A stretch of 64,000 nt of DNA from Mycolicibacterium sphagni (GCF_002250655.1 NZ_NOZR01000031.1:1-64000), one strand, 5' to 3'; positions 19,236 to 28,911 are shown, numbered from the stretch's first letter. A program made the numbers and translations. Notes: a model not told the origin generated them from the letters alone.

Positions 19236-21185
19236 GTGGTATCCACCGCACCCAAGGGCGACCAGAAGCTCCCCGATGCCGAGGCCACCGTTCGACTCAC
19301 CGTGGCACAGGCCACCATTCGGTTCCTGGCCAACCAGCACGTCGAGCGCGACGGACTGCGCAGCAAGTTCTTCGCAGGGTGCTTCGGCATCTTCGGCCAC
19401 GGCAACGTGGCCGGCATCGGGCAGGCGCTGCTACAGGACGAGATCGAATCCCTGAAAGCCGGCCGCGAGCCTGGCCTCAAGTACGTACTGGGCCGCAACG
19501 AGCAGGCCATGGTGCACACCGCCGTCGCATATTCCCGGCAGAAGGACCGGCTGGCGGCCTGGGCCGTCACCGCCAGCGTCGGCCCCGGTTCCACCAACAT
19601 GCTGACTGGCGCCGCGCTGGCCACGATCAACCGGCTGCCGGTGCTGCTGCTGCCCGCCGACACCTTCGCCACCCGGGTCAGCTCCCCGGTGCTGCAGGAG
19701 CTCGAACTGCCGTCCTCCGGGGATGTGACGGTCAACGACGCGTTCAAGCCGTTGTCCCGCTACTTCGATCGGGTGTGGCGTCCCGAGCAACTTCCCGCCG
19801 CGCTGCTGGGTGCGATGCGCGTGCTGACCGACCCGGTCGAAACCGGTGCGGCGACGGTCTCCATCCCCCAGGACGTCCAGGCGCAAGCTCACGACTGGCC
19901 CGAATCGCTGTTCGCCGAACGGACCTGGCACGTCGCCCGCCCGCTGCCCGAGCGTTCGGTCATTGCCCGGGCCGCGGGGCTCATCGCCGCGGCCACCAAA
20001 CCGCTGATCATCGCCGGCGGCGGGGTGCACTACTCCGGGGCCGAAGACGCCTTGGCCGCGTTGTGCGAGCAGACCGGTATTCCGGTCGCCGAAAGCCAGG
20101 CCGGTAAGGGATCGCTGCGTTTCGACCATCCGCAGTCGGTCGGAGCTGTGGGCTCTACGGGCACCACCGCCGCCAACGCGCTGGCCGCTGAAGCCGATGT
20201 GGTGATCGGGATCGGCACCCGCTACAGCGACTTCACGTCCGCGTCGCGGACCGCCTTCAACAACCGCGCCGTGCGGTTCGTCAACATCAACGTGGCATCG
20301 CTTGACTCCGTCAAACAGGGGGGTGTCAGCGTGGTGTCCGACGCGCGGGAGGCCATCCAGGCACTCGCCCCAGCGCTCGACGGCTACACCGTAAGCGACG
20401 AATACCGTTCCCGCGTAACAGAACTGGCCCAGGACTGGGAGCAGACCGTGTCCTCGGTGTACGCCTGTGAAGGGGGCGTACAGCTCAACCAGAATCAGGT
20501 CATCGGCCTGGTCAACACCCTCTCGGATCCACGCGATGTGGTGGTGTGCGCCGCCGGATCGATGCCGGGTGATCTGCACAAGTTGTGGCGCACCCGTGAC
20601 CGCAAGGGTTACCACGTCGAATACGGATACTCGTGCATGGGCTATGAGATCGCCGGCGGTATCGGCGTGCGGATGGCCGATCCCGACCGCGACGTGTTCA
20701 TCATGGTCGGTGACGGCTCCTACCTGATGATGGCCACCGAGCTCGTGACCGCCGTCCAAGAAGGTGTCAAGGTCATCCCGATTCTGGTGCAGAACCACGG
20801 ATTCGCTTCTATCGGCGGGCTTTCGGAGTCGCTGGGTTCGCAGCGGTTCGGCACCTCCTACCGCTACCGCAGCGACGACGGCCGGCTCGACGGCGACAAG
20901 CTGCCGGTCGACCTGGCCGCCAACGCCGCCAGCCTGGGTGCCGACGTCATCACGGTGTCCACGGCCGCCGAGTTTGCCGATGCGGTCAAGGTCGCCAAGG
21001 CCACGGACACGGTCACAGTTATTCACGTAGAGACCGATCCCTTGATCTTCGCGCCGGACAGCCAGTCCTGGTGGGACGTCCCGGTCAGCGAGGTCTCCAG
21101 CCTGGAGTCCACTCAGACCGCCCACCAACGGTATGCGGAGTGGAAGAAAATCCAACGCCCCCTTATCAACCCGTCCGATCGCTAA
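19236..21185 (+). CDS. iolD: 3D-trihydroxycyclohexane-1,2-dione hydrolase IolD
   Basis: IolD is the thiamine-diphosphate enzyme that opens the ring of 3D-3,5/4-trihydroxycyclohexane-1,2-dione. The 649-residue protein follows the acetolactate-synthase-like three-domain plan: N-terminal GCFGIFGHGNVAGIGQAL with EQAMVHTAVAYSRQ, then the TPP/Mg motif GDGSYLMM near residue 492 ending in NHGFASIGGLSESLG. I chose GTG at 19236 because AAGGAG lies about six bases upstream; longer upstream frames run through iolB. Fourth gene of the iol operon. Confidence 0.93.
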   Translation: MVSTAPKGDQKLPDAEATVRLTVAQATIRFLANQHVERDGLRSKFFAGCFGIFGHGNVAGIGQALLQDEIESLKAGREPGLKYVLGRNEQAMVHTAVAYSRQKDRLAAWAVTASVGPGSTNMLTGAALATINRLPVLLLPADTFATRVSSPVLQELELPSSGDVTVNDAFKPLSRYFDRVWRPEQLPAALLGAMRVLTDPVETGAATVSIPQDVQAQAHDWPESLFAERTWHVARPLPERSVIARAAGLIAAATKPLIIAGGGVHYSGAEDALAALCEQTGIPVAESQAGKGSLRFDHPQSVGAVGSTGTTAANALAAEADVVIGIGTRYSDFTSASRTAFNNRAVRFVNINVASLDSVKQGGVSVVSDAREAIQALAPALDGYTVSDEYRSRVTELAQDWEQTVSSVYACEGGVQLNQNQVIGLVNTLSDPRDVVVCAAGSMPGDLHKLWRTRDRKGYHVEYGYSCMGYEIAGGIGVRMADPDRDVFIMVGDGSYLMMATELVTAVQEGVKVIPILVQNHGFASIGGLSESLGSQRFGTSYRYRSDDGRLDGDKLPVDLAANAASLGADVITVSTAAEFADAVKVAKATDTVTVIHVETDPLIFAPDSQSWWDVPVSEVSSLESTQTAHQRYAEWKKIQRPLINPSDR

Positions 21186-21196
21186 GAGGAAACACC

Positions 21197-22099
21197 GTGA
21201 GCACCATTCTCGTTGGATCTGCCCCCGACTCCTGGGGTGTGTGGTTCCCAGAAGATCAGCAGCAGACGCCGTATACGCGCTTTCTCGACGAGGTCGCAGC
21301 GGCCGGGTATCAGTGGATCGAACTGGGCCCGTTCGGTTACCTGCCGACCGATCCCAAGCAGCTCGCCGACGAGCTTGCGGCCCGCAATCTGAAGCTTTCG
21401 GCGGGCACAGTTTTCGAGCACCTGCACCAGGACGATTCCTGGGAAGCGGTGTGGAAGCAGATCGAGGATGTGGCGAAACTGACTGCCGCCGTGGGCGGCA
21501 AGCACGTCGTGGTGATCCCGGAGATGTGGCGTGACCCGTCGTCGGGTGCGGTGCTGGAGGACCGGACCCTGACCGCCGAGCAGTGGCGCAAGAAGACCCA
21601 GGGCATGAACGAACTAGGCAAAGCGATGTTCGAGCAGTACGGGGTGCGTGCGCAGTACCACCCGCACGCCGACAGCCACGTCGACACCGAGGAGAACGTC
21701 TACCGTTTCCTGGACAGCACTGACGGCGAGTCCGTCAACCTGTGCCTGGACACTGGCCACATCTCCTACTGCGGCGGCGACAACATCGCCATCATTCGCC
21801 GCGCGCCCGAGCGCATCGGCTACCTGCACCTCAAGCAGGTAGACCCCGAGGTGCGGGCCAAGGTCGAAGCTGAGGACCTGCCGTTCGGCGAGGCCGTCAA
21901 GCTCGGCGCGATGACCGAACCGCCGTGCGGAATCCCCGACATGCCACCGCTTCTCACCGAGATCGAGAAGCTCGGCATCGACGTGTTCGCAATCGTCGAA
22001 CAGGACATGTACCCCTGCGCGGTCGACGCCCCGCTGCCCATCGCCAAGCGCACCCAGAAGTACCTGGGGTCGTGTGGTGTGCCGTCCGTCCGCTTCTAG
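21197..22099 (+). CDS. iolE: myo-inosose-2 dehydratase IolE
   Basis: IolE dehydrates scyllo-inosose to 3D-trihydroxycyclohexane-1,2-dione. The 300-residue TIM barrel begins SAPDSWGVWFPED, then PFGYLPTDPKQLADEL, VIPEMWRD, QYHPHADSHVDTEENV, CLDTGHISYCGGDN and LHLKQVDPEV, which carry the metal and substrate residues of the family. The GTG at 21197 is preceded by AGAGGA; the longer frame overlaps iolD and is rejected. It lies 11 bases after iolD. Confidence 0.92.
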   Translation: MSTILVGSAPDSWGVWFPEDQQQTPYTRFLDEVAAAGYQWIELGPFGYLPTDPKQLADELAARNLKLSAGTVFEHLHQDDSWEAVWKQIEDVAKLTAAVGGKHVVVIPEMWRDPSSGAVLEDRTLTAEQWRKKTQGMNELGKAMFEQYGVRAQYHPHADSHVDTEENVYRFLDSTDGESVNLCLDTGHISYCGGDNIAIIRRAPERIGYLHLKQVDPEVRAKVEAEDLPFGEAVKLGAMTEPPCGIPDMPPLLTEIEKLGIDVFAIVEQDMYPCAVDAPLPIAKRTQKYLGSCGVPSVRF

Positions 22100-22116
22100 A
22101 TAAGGAGACCAGTTCT

Positions 22117-23148
22117 ATGTCTGACCTTCGTGTAGCCGTTCTCGGCGTCGGCATCATGGGCGCCGACCACGTTGCCCGCATCCAGAACAAGATCTCCGGG
22201 GCCCGGGTGGCCGTGGTCAACGATTACATCACCGAGAAGGCCGATCAGCTCGCCGCGAGAATTCCCGGTTGTCGTGCCATCGCCGACCCCCTCGATGCGA
22301 TCGCCGACGCGCAAGTCGATGCCGTCGTCCTCGCCACTCCTGGACCGACACACGAGAAGCAGCTGCTCGCCTGCCTGGAACACACCAAGCCGGTGCTGTG
22401 CGAGAAGCCAATGACCACCGACGTGGACACCTCACTTGAGGTGGTCCGCCGCGAGGCCGACCTGTCCACCCGCCTCATCCAGGTGGGCTTCATGCGACGC
22501 TTCGACCACGAGTACGCCCAACTCAAAGCACTGATCGATAGCGGCGACCTGGGCACCCCACTGGTCCTGCACTGCGCACACCGCAACCCGTCGGTACCCG
22601 CCAGTTTCGATTCGGCGATGATCGTCAAGGACTCGCTGGTGCATGAGGTCGACGTGGCACGGTTCCTGTTCGGCGAGGAGATCACCTCCATTCAGATCAT
22701 CAAGCCGGCCGCGAATCCGCTTGCGCCACATGGGTTGGCTGATCCGCAGATCGCGATCATGCGCACTGCCTCAGGTAAGCACGTTGACGTCGAGTTGTTT
22801 GTCACCACCGGTGTCGCGTACGAGGTTCGCACCGAAGTGGTGGCCGAGCGGGGCAGTGCGATGATCGGCCTGGACATTGGGCTGATCCGCAAGAGTTCCC
22901 CCGGCACCTGGGGTGGGCAGATCACCCCGGGCTTTCGGGAGCGTTTCGGACAGGCCTACGACACGGAGTTCCAGCGCTGGGTGAACGCCGTGCACAAAGG
23001 CCGGTCGACCGGTGATTTCACTGACGGGCCGACCGCATGGGACGGCTACGCCGCGGCGGCGGTGTGCGCAGCCGGAGTCGAGTCACTCAACAGTGGCAAC
23101 CCGGTCGAGGTCACCATGGTTGACCGGCGCTCGGTTCCGGGCGCCTGA
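22117..23148 (+). CDS. iolG: myo-inositol 2-dehydrogenase IolG
   Basis: IolG oxidises myo-inositol to scyllo-inosose with NAD+. The 343-residue protein has the Rossmann motif GVGIMGADH and a catalytic triad at Lys97 (CEKP), Asp172 and His176 (KDSLVHEVD), the same positions as the B. subtilis enzyme. AAGGAG precedes the ATG at 22117 by about nine bases, and the TGA overlaps the iolH ATG. It is the core dehydrogenase of the operon, in contrast to the two Gfo-family paralogues at 8.4 and 10.3 kb. Confidence 0.93.
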   Translation: MSDLRVAVLGVGIMGADHVARIQNKISGARVAVVNDYITEKADQLAARIPGCRAIADPLDAIADAQVDAVVLATPGPTHEKQLLACLEHTKPVLCEKPMTTDVDTSLEVVRREADLSTRLIQVGFMRRFDHEYAQLKALIDSGDLGTPLVLHCAHRNPSVPASFDSAMIVKDSLVHEVDVARFLFGEEITSIQIIKPAANPLAPHGLADPQIAIMRTASGKHVDVELFVTTGVAYEVRTEVVAERGSAMIGLDIGLIRKSSPGTWGGQITPGFRERFGQAYDTEFQRWVNAVHKGRSTGDFTDGPTAWDGYAAAAVCAAGVESLNSGNPVEVTMVDRRSVPGA

Positions 23149-24041
23149 TGAAGATCGCGCTGGATCCCACCCCGTTCCACCACGACTACGAGCTTCTCGA
23201 ATTCCCCCGGCTGGTCGCCGATCTAGGCTACGAGTATCTGCAGTTGACCCCGCACCGGGATTTCATCCCGTTCTTCAACCACCCGCGCGCCGATGACGAG
23301 TTGGTGGCCAAGTTCCGCAAGGCGTGCGGTGACGCGGGTGTCGGGATCGCTTCGGTGCTGCCGGTGTTGCGGTGGTCGGCCCCCGACGAGGACGCTCGCG
23401 AAGCGGCGGTACGCAACTGGAAGCGCGTCATCCAGATCACCGTGGACCTCGGCGTGAACGTGATCAACACCGAATTCTCCGGGCGCCCCGAAAAGGCCGA
23501 GGAATCCGAGCGGTCGTTCTTCCGGTCCATAGAAGAACTGCTGCCGATCATCGAGCGGGAGGGCCTGGACGTCCGGATCGACCCGCACCCCGATGATTTC
23601 GTCGAGGACGGGATGGAGGCGTTGCGCATCATCCGTGGGGTCAACTCCCCCAACATCGGCATGGTTTTTGTGGCCTGCCACGCCTTTCACATGCGGGGCA
23701 CGATGGGGTCAGACATGCTCGACATCATGCGAGCCGCCGGCAACAAGCTGCGGCTGGTGCACGTCGCCGACACCATGGACCACCACCGCAGCCACGGACT
23801 GCGCTATATCACCAATCCGCCCGGCAATCCGGTCCGCGTGCATCAACACCTCAAGATCGGCGATGGCGATATAAATTGGGACGAGTTCTTCTCCGGGCTG
23901 GCCGAGATCGGCTTCTACGACCGGCCCGACACTGTGATGGTGTCGTCAGTGTTCGCCGAAGACGAGAACGCCCATGAGGTTTCGCGTTACCAGCTGGTGA
24001 CCATGACCGACTACGTCAAGAAATATCGCCGCGGCGGGTAA
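23148..24041 (+). CDS. iolH: IolH-like sugar phosphate isomerase/epimerase
   Basis: A 297-residue TIM-barrel protein of the IolH group seen in actinobacterial inositol operons. Segments LDPTPFHHDYELLEFPRLV, NVINTEFSGRPEKAEE, VRIDPHPDDFVEDG, VACHAFHMRGTMG and LRLVHVADTMDHHRSHGLRY give several His/Asp/Glu residues for a metal site. The exact reaction of IolH proteins is not established. Translation is coupled to iolG (TGATG). Length is typical. Confidence 0.82.
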   Translation: MKIALDPTPFHHDYELLEFPRLVADLGYEYLQLTPHRDFIPFFNHPRADDELVAKFRKACGDAGVGIASVLPVLRWSAPDEDAREAAVRNWKRVIQITVDLGVNVINTEFSGRPEKAEESERSFFRSIEELLPIIEREGLDVRIDPHPDDFVEDGMEALRIIRGVNSPNIGMVFVACHAFHMRGTMGSDMLDIMRAAGNKLRLVHVADTMDHHRSHGLRYITNPPGNPVRVHQHLKIGDGDINWDEFFSGLAEIGFYDRPDTVMVSSVFAEDENAHEVSRYQLVTMTDYVKKYRRGG

Positions 24042-24098
24042 CACCGCGGCACCTCTTCGCTTTGTTGCCGCCGAGAACCCAGACACCGAGGAGCAGAT

Positions 24099-24866
24099 AT
24101 GGCCGATACCCGCGGCAAAGCCATCGGCGGCAGCATCGCACTTGTCACGGGGGCAAACCGTGGCCTTGGGCGGGCGTTCACCCAAGCACTACTCGACCGA
24201 GGCGCCGCCAAGGTCTATGCCGCTGCCCGCAACCCTGGCAGCGTCGAGTTCGACGATTCGCGAGTGGTCCCGATCGCCCTCGACATCACCGACGGAGATG
24301 CCGTCCGCGCCGCGGCCGAGGCCTGCGCGGACGTCTCTGTGTTGATCAACAACGCCGGTGCCATGCTGCAGTCGCCGTTCCTGACGGCCGAGGATCCAGA
24401 CGCCGCCCGCGTCGAAATGGAGACCAACTATTTCGGCACGCTGGCAATGGCCCGCGCATTCGCCCCGGTCCTCGCGACGCAGAGGGACCGCAGCGCGCTG
24501 GTGAACATGCTCTCGGTGGTCAGCTTCTTCGTCTCACCGTTCAACGCGTCCTACGGCGCCTCCAAAGCCGCAGAGTGGGCATTGACCAACGCGCTGCGCA
24601 TCGAACTGCACAGCCAGGGCACGCATGTCGTCGGCGTGCATGCCGGCTTCATCGACACCGACATGGCCGCGGTGATCGACACTCCGAAAATCGCACCCGA
24701 GGATGTGGCCACCCAGACGATGGACGCCATCGAAAGCGGTACACCCGAAGTCCTCGCGGACGAGCGAACGCGTGCGACAAAGAATTCGGTGCCCACCGAT
24801 CAGACGTCCATCTACCCCGACATTCAGAGGGCCTGGGACGCCGGCGACAACCCCTGGCGGAGTTGA
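24099..24866 (+). CDS. Short-chain dehydrogenase/reductase
   Basis: A 255-residue classical SDR with the cofactor motif TGANRGLGRAF, the NNAG motif and the catalytic Ser-Tyr-Lys set (Ser in MLSVVSFF, Tyr and Lys in YGASKAAEW). AGGAG lies seven bases before the ATG. It is 57 bases after iolH on the same strand and may be the last gene of the iol operon, possibly acting on a polyol or an aldehyde product. Substrate not predictable. Confidence 0.82.
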   Translation: MADTRGKAIGGSIALVTGANRGLGRAFTQALLDRGAAKVYAAARNPGSVEFDDSRVVPIALDITDGDAVRAAAEACADVSVLINNAGAMLQSPFLTAEDPDAARVEMETNYFGTLAMARAFAPVLATQRDRSALVNMLSVVSFFVSPFNASYGASKAAEWALTNALRIELHSQGTHVVGVHAGFIDTDMAAVIDTPKIAPEDVATQTMDAIESGTPEVLADERTRATKNSVPTDQTSIYPDIQRAWDAGDNPWRS

Positions 24867-24920
24867 TGACCGACACGGTGTAAAGCGTCTCCCGGGGTTC
24901 GGTCGTGCCAAGATGCATCC

Positions 24921-25628
24921 ATGGAGACCAGCTTCCCCGCCCCCGCCGGCCCGCTCCCGGCGTACCAAGCACGGCCTACCGGGGCGGGGCCGTGGCCCGG
25001 CGTCGTGATCGTGCATGACGCGATGGGCATGACGCGCGACGCCAAACGCATCACCGACCGCTTCGCCGGCAACGGCTACCTCGCGATCGCGCCGGCGCTC
25101 TATCACCGCGGCAATCGGCTGCTCTGCGTGGTGCGCACCTTGCAGGCGTTCCGCAATGGTGAAGGGACCGCCGTCGACGATCTGATCGCCGCCCGCGATC
25201 ACCTGGCCGCCGATCCCCAATGCACCGGAAAGATCGGCATCGTCGGGTTCTGTATGGGCGGCGGCTTCTGCCTGGTGCTCGGGCCGAGTGGGGCTTTCGA
25301 CGCCTCGGCCCCGAACTACGGCGAGTGGCCCAAAGACATTTCGAAGATCGCGAACTCGTGCCCGACCGTCGCCAGCTACGGCGCCAAAGACAGGATGATC
25401 AAGGGGGCGGCCGCCCAGCTGGAAGGCATCCTCGCCGAAAACGATGTGCCACGAGACATCAAGGAATACCCGAATGTCGGCCATTCCTTCATGAACGAAT
25501 TTCCCACCCCCGGACCGTTGAAGGTCATCGAGCGGGTGGCCGGATTGGCCTACTCAGAGCCCGAAGCGGAGGACGCCTGGCAGCGCATCCTGGCGTTCTT
25601 CGGCGAACACCTCAGGGATGCCGGGTAG
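24921..25628 (+). CDS. Dienelactone hydrolase-family alpha/beta hydrolase
   Basis: A 235-residue DLH-type hydrolase with the nucleophile Cys in GFCMGGGF (about residue 111), catalytic Asp in YGAKDRM and His in NVGHSFMNEF. The family hydrolyses lactones and dienelactones. It lies 54 bases after the SDR and ends at a strong bidirectional hairpin. A link to inositol catabolism, such as lactone opening, is possible but not shown. Confidence 0.83.
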   Translation: METSFPAPAGPLPAYQARPTGAGPWPGVVIVHDAMGMTRDAKRITDRFAGNGYLAIAPALYHRGNRLLCVVRTLQAFRNGEGTAVDDLIAARDHLAADPQCTGKIGIVGFCMGGGFCLVLGPSGAFDASAPNYGEWPKDISKIANSCPTVASYGAKDRMIKGAAAQLEGILAENDVPRDIKEYPNVGHSFMNEFPTPGPLKVIERVAGLAYSEPEAEDAWQRILAFFGEHLRDAG

Positions 25629-25683
25629 TCCCGAAGATCGTCACCGGCAGGTGCCTCCTCCGGGGACCACGCCAAAACTCATC

Positions 25684-25723
25684 GTCGAGACTGCAGTTGT
25701 CGGTCAACAACTGCAGTCTCGAC
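25684..25723. terminator. Bidirectional hairpin between convergent genes
   Basis: A perfect 17-bp inverted repeat (arms GTCGAGACTGCAGTTGT and its complement, six-base loop CGGTCA) lies between the hydrolase stop at 25628 and the glutamine synthetase stop at 25731. On the minus strand the hairpin is followed within about ten bases by TTTT; on the plus strand there is no clear T-run. Confidence 0.75.
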
Positions 25724-25730
25724 GCGAGCA

Positions 25731-27905
25731 TCAGAGGATGTAGAGCATCTCCTGGTAGGTCGGCAGCGGCCACAGGTCGTCGGCGACAATGCTTTCCAGC
25801 GTGTCGGCGGCCGAACGCACCGCATCCATCAAGGGCAGCAGGCTCGCCGCGTGCTCGGCCTCTTCCTTGCCGGAATCGCCGCCGTGCGCACCCAGTCCTG
25901 CCTTGAGCGCTGCCAGTGCCCCGGTCAACTCGGAAATCGGCGTGGACACCATCTCGAGCAACGTCGTGTCCGCAGCGACCCCGGCCGTCTTCAGCGCCGC
26001 GACGTTCTGGGCCAGCTCGGTCTGGTACCTGATGGCCGCCGGCAGGATCACCGTCGACCCGATCTCCAGGGTCAACTTGGCTTCCACGTTGATGGTCAGT
26101 GCATACGTCTCGTAGCGGACCTCTTCGCGGCTGTGCAGCTCGCGCGAGTTGAAGACGCCGTACTTCTCGAAGACCTCGATGGCCTCCGGCGTCACCAGCT
26201 GCGGGATGGAATCGAGCGTCGTCTTGAGGTTCGGCAGACCACGCTCGGCCGCCTCGATCTGCCAGTTCTCCGAGTAGCCGTCACCGTTGAAGACGACAGC
26301 GCCGTGCTCGGTGATGATCTCGGTGAGCAGCTTCTGCACGGCCTGGTCGAAGTCCTCACCGGCGCCGACGGCAGTCTCCAGCGCAGTGGCCATGTAGTCG
26401 AGCGAGTCGGCCATGATCGTGTTGAGAATGATCATCGGCACGTTGATCGTCTGCCCCGAGCCCGGCGCGCGGAACTCGAAACGGTTGCCGGTGAACGCGA
26501 AGGGGCTGGTGCGGTTGCGGTCGCCCGGATCCGTCGGTAGCTCAGGCAGCGTGTCAACACCGATGATCATGGTGCCCTTGCCCTTTGACGACGTTGCAGC
26601 GCCCTTGGCGATCTGGTCGAACACATCGGCCAGCTGATCGCCGAGGAAGATCGAGATGATGGCCGGCGGCGCCTCGTTGGCGCCGAGCCGGTGGTCATTG
26701 GTGGCCGACGCCACAGAGACCCGCAACAGGCCCGAGAACTTGTGCACGGCACGGATGACCGCGGCACAGAACACCAGGAACTGTGCGTTCTCATGCGGGG
26801 TGTCGCCAGGCACCAACAGGCTGCCGAACTGCGCGTTGCCGAGCGAGAAGTTGACGTGCTTGCCCGAACCGTTGACGCCGGCGAACGGCTTCTCGTGGAA
26901 CAGGCACTCCATCCCGTGCTTCTTGGCGATCGTCTTGAACGTGGTCATCAGCAGCTGCTGGTGATCGGCGGCGATATTGGCCCGCTCGAACATCGGCGCG
27001 ATCTCGAACTGCCCCGGCGCGACCTCGTTGTGCCGGGTCTTGGCCGGGATACCGAGCTTGAACAACTCGCGCTCGGTGTCCATCATGAAACCGAGCACTC
27101 GGTCCGGGATGGCGCCGAAGTAGTGGTCGTCGAACTCCTGGCCCTTGGGCGGCTTCGCCCCGAAAAGCGTGCGACCGGCGTTGATCAGATCCGGGCGGGC
27201 CAGAAAGAAGTGGCGATCAACCAGGAAGTACTCCTGCTCGGGTCCGCAGAACGAGACGATGTGGTCGAAGTCCTTGTGGCCGAACAGCTTCAGGATGCGC
27301 TCGGCTTGGGCGCCCATGGCCTGCTGGCTGCGCAGCAGCGGGGTCTTGTAGTCCAGCGCCTCACCGGTCATCGAGACGAACACCGTCGGGATGCACAGCG
27401 TGTTGCCGTTGGGGTTCTCCAGGATGTACGCAGGGCTGGTGACGTCCCAGCCGGTGTAGCCGCGCGCCTCGAACGTGCTGCGCAGGCCGCCCGACGGGAA
27501 GCTGGACGCGTCGGGCTCGCCCTGGATCAGGGTCTTGCCGGCGAACTCGGCGAGCGTGGTCCCGTCGCCGACCGGATCGAGGAAGCTATCGTGCTTCTCG
27601 GCGGTCAGGCCGGTCATCGGGTAGAAGACGTGCGCGTAGTGGGTGGCACCTCGCGACAGCGCCCAGTCCTTCATCACCGAGGCGACGGAGTCGGCGATGG
27701 CCGGATCCAGCTTCGCGCCCTTCTCGATGGTCGCGACGACCGATTTGTAGACCGACTTCGGCAACCGCAACCGCATCTCCGCAAGCGTGAAGACGTTCGA
27801 TCCGAAGATCTCGCCCGGTGCCTCGCCTGGGTCGAAGCTGATAGGGGGAGGCTCGTAGGCCTCGACATTGATGATCGCCTGGAGACGGGCTACGTTTCCG
27901 CTCAA
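25731..27905 (-). CDS. Glutamine synthetase type III
   Basis: A 724-residue GSIII (GlnN type), much longer than the ~470-residue GSI enzymes of mycobacteria. It catalyses ATP-dependent amidation of glutamate. Signatures include PEQEYFLVDRHFF near residue 223, the RHNEVAPGQFEIAP segment, FAGVNGSGKHVNFSLGN near residue 345, the ATNDHRLGANEAPPAIISIF nucleotide-site segment, and a long C-terminal GSIII-specific helical region. The TTG start at 27905 has AGAGGAAA about seven bases upstream. It is monocistronic, flanked by the terminator hairpin and a divergent secreted-protein gene. Confidence 0.92.
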   Translation of the reverse strand: MSGNVARLQAIINVEAYEPPPISFDPGEAPGEIFGSNVFTLAEMRLRLPKSVYKSVVATIEKGAKLDPAIADSVASVMKDWALSRGATHYAHVFYPMTGLTAEKHDSFLDPVGDGTTLAEFAGKTLIQGEPDASSFPSGGLRSTFEARGYTGWDVTSPAYILENPNGNTLCIPTVFVSMTGEALDYKTPLLRSQQAMGAQAERILKLFGHKDFDHIVSFCGPEQEYFLVDRHFFLARPDLINAGRTLFGAKPPKGQEFDDHYFGAIPDRVLGFMMDTERELFKLGIPAKTRHNEVAPGQFEIAPMFERANIAADHQQLLMTTFKTIAKKHGMECLFHEKPFAGVNGSGKHVNFSLGNAQFGSLLVPGDTPHENAQFLVFCAAVIRAVHKFSGLLRVSVASATNDHRLGANEAPPAIISIFLGDQLADVFDQIAKGAATSSKGKGTMIIGVDTLPELPTDPGDRNRTSPFAFTGNRFEFRAPGSGQTINVPMIILNTIMADSLDYMATALETAVGAGEDFDQAVQKLLTEIITEHGAVVFNGDGYSENWQIEAAERGLPNLKTTLDSIPQLVTPEAIEVFEKYGVFNSRELHSREEVRYETYALTINVEAKLTLEIGSTVILPAAIRYQTELAQNVAALKTAGVAADTTLLEMVSTPISELTGALAALKAGLGAHGGDSGKEEAEHAASLLPLMDAVRSAADTLESIVADDLWPLPTYQEMLYIL

Positions 27906-28140
27906 CTGAATTTTCCTCTACATCCAAGACGCCCGCGTCTGCTCGCGGATGTGTGACCGGCCAACACTAGGAAGCTCCGGTTCCGAACTTGTTACGTCGG
28001 CGTCAACGCCAGATAGCGCAAATGACAGAGCGTGGCCGCGATAATTCTCATTTGCCATTACCAAAAATTCTGGCTATGCCAGCAAAGACCGTATAGCGTG
28101 AAAGCAGCTGAGATCGGGGCTCAGCAAGCTTGGGGACGCC

Positions 28141-28911
28141 TTGTACGAATCGCGAATATTCGCGCCATTTCTCGCCGCCGCGCTGATCGCGGGGACGGGG
28201 GCTTACGCGACGCCAGGCCAGGTTCCTGCCACCACCACCATCCGCATCACACTGGCCGCCGCCAGCGCTCAGTCGGCAGCAACCACCGCACCGTGGACCG
28301 GCGAAGACCTAGAGGCTGCTTTCCTGGCCAGGGTCAACGCCAGCTATCCCGGTCTGGTGGATGTCATTCGCGATTCCGTGGCGGTGTACACCGATCTCGC
28401 CGCGGGCCAGTCGCTGACCGAAGTACTGGCCGAGTTCGGCCCGCGTTTCGATGCCATTGACAGCGACGGCGAGGGCGTCGGCTTCCTGACGACGCTCACC
28501 CAGACCCGCGAGCTGCTGTTGATCGCTCCGACGGTCGTCGACGGCTCGCTCACCATCTCCGCGGCCGTACCCGGCGCTTTCGCACAGCTATTCACCGCCT
28601 TCACCGCAGGTTTCACCAACGTCGTCGCTGCGGCAGGAACGCCGAATATGCCGGCCGCAGTGCGGGCCGCCCGCAACCAGGTCGTGTCGGCATTCAACGC
28701 GGGCCTCAATGCCATCGCCCCAGTGGTCCAACAGGTATCGGAAGAAATCAGCGCCGCCCTGGCCAGCCTGCCGATCGAGGCCATCACTCCACCGGCATCG
28801 GTTCGTCCCGCCTCCGCCACAGCGGCGGAGACTGCGGGCAATGCACGGGTCGCCACCTCGGCACGGGCGGTCAGCAAGCCCCTCGCGCGCAAACACGTTC
28901 ACGTGCAATAG
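28141..28911 (+). CDS. Secreted Ala-rich hypothetical protein
   Basis: I do not recognise a family. The 256-residue product starts at TTG 28141 with GGGGA upstream, has a hydrophobic N-terminal signal (FAPFLAAALIAGTGAYA), then an Ala/Val-rich, mostly helical body with repeated AAVPGAFAQLFTAFTAG-like stretches and a basic C-terminus ending KHVHVQ. It resembles the small exported Ala-rich proteins common in mycobacteria. Its last 13 bases overlap the convergent LysR gene. Confidence 0.6.
   Translation: MYESRIFAPFLAAALIAGTGAYATPGQVPATTTIRITLAAASAQSAATTAPWTGEDLEAAFLARVNASYPGLVDVIRDSVAVYTDLAAGQSLTEVLAEFGPRFDAIDSDGEGVGFLTTLTQTRELLLIAPTVVDGSLTISAAVPGAFAQLFTAFTAGFTNVVAAAGTPNMPAAVRAARNQVVSAFNAGLNAIAPVVQQVSEEISAALASLPIEAITPPASVRPASATAAETAGNARVATSARAVSKPLARKHVHVQ

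Noticed and set aside
27966..28012. A GlnR box upstream of the glutamine synthetase III gene
   Set aside because: GTTAC-N6-GTCAAC resembles part of a GlnR site, but the second half does not fit GAAAC, so the evidence is too weak.
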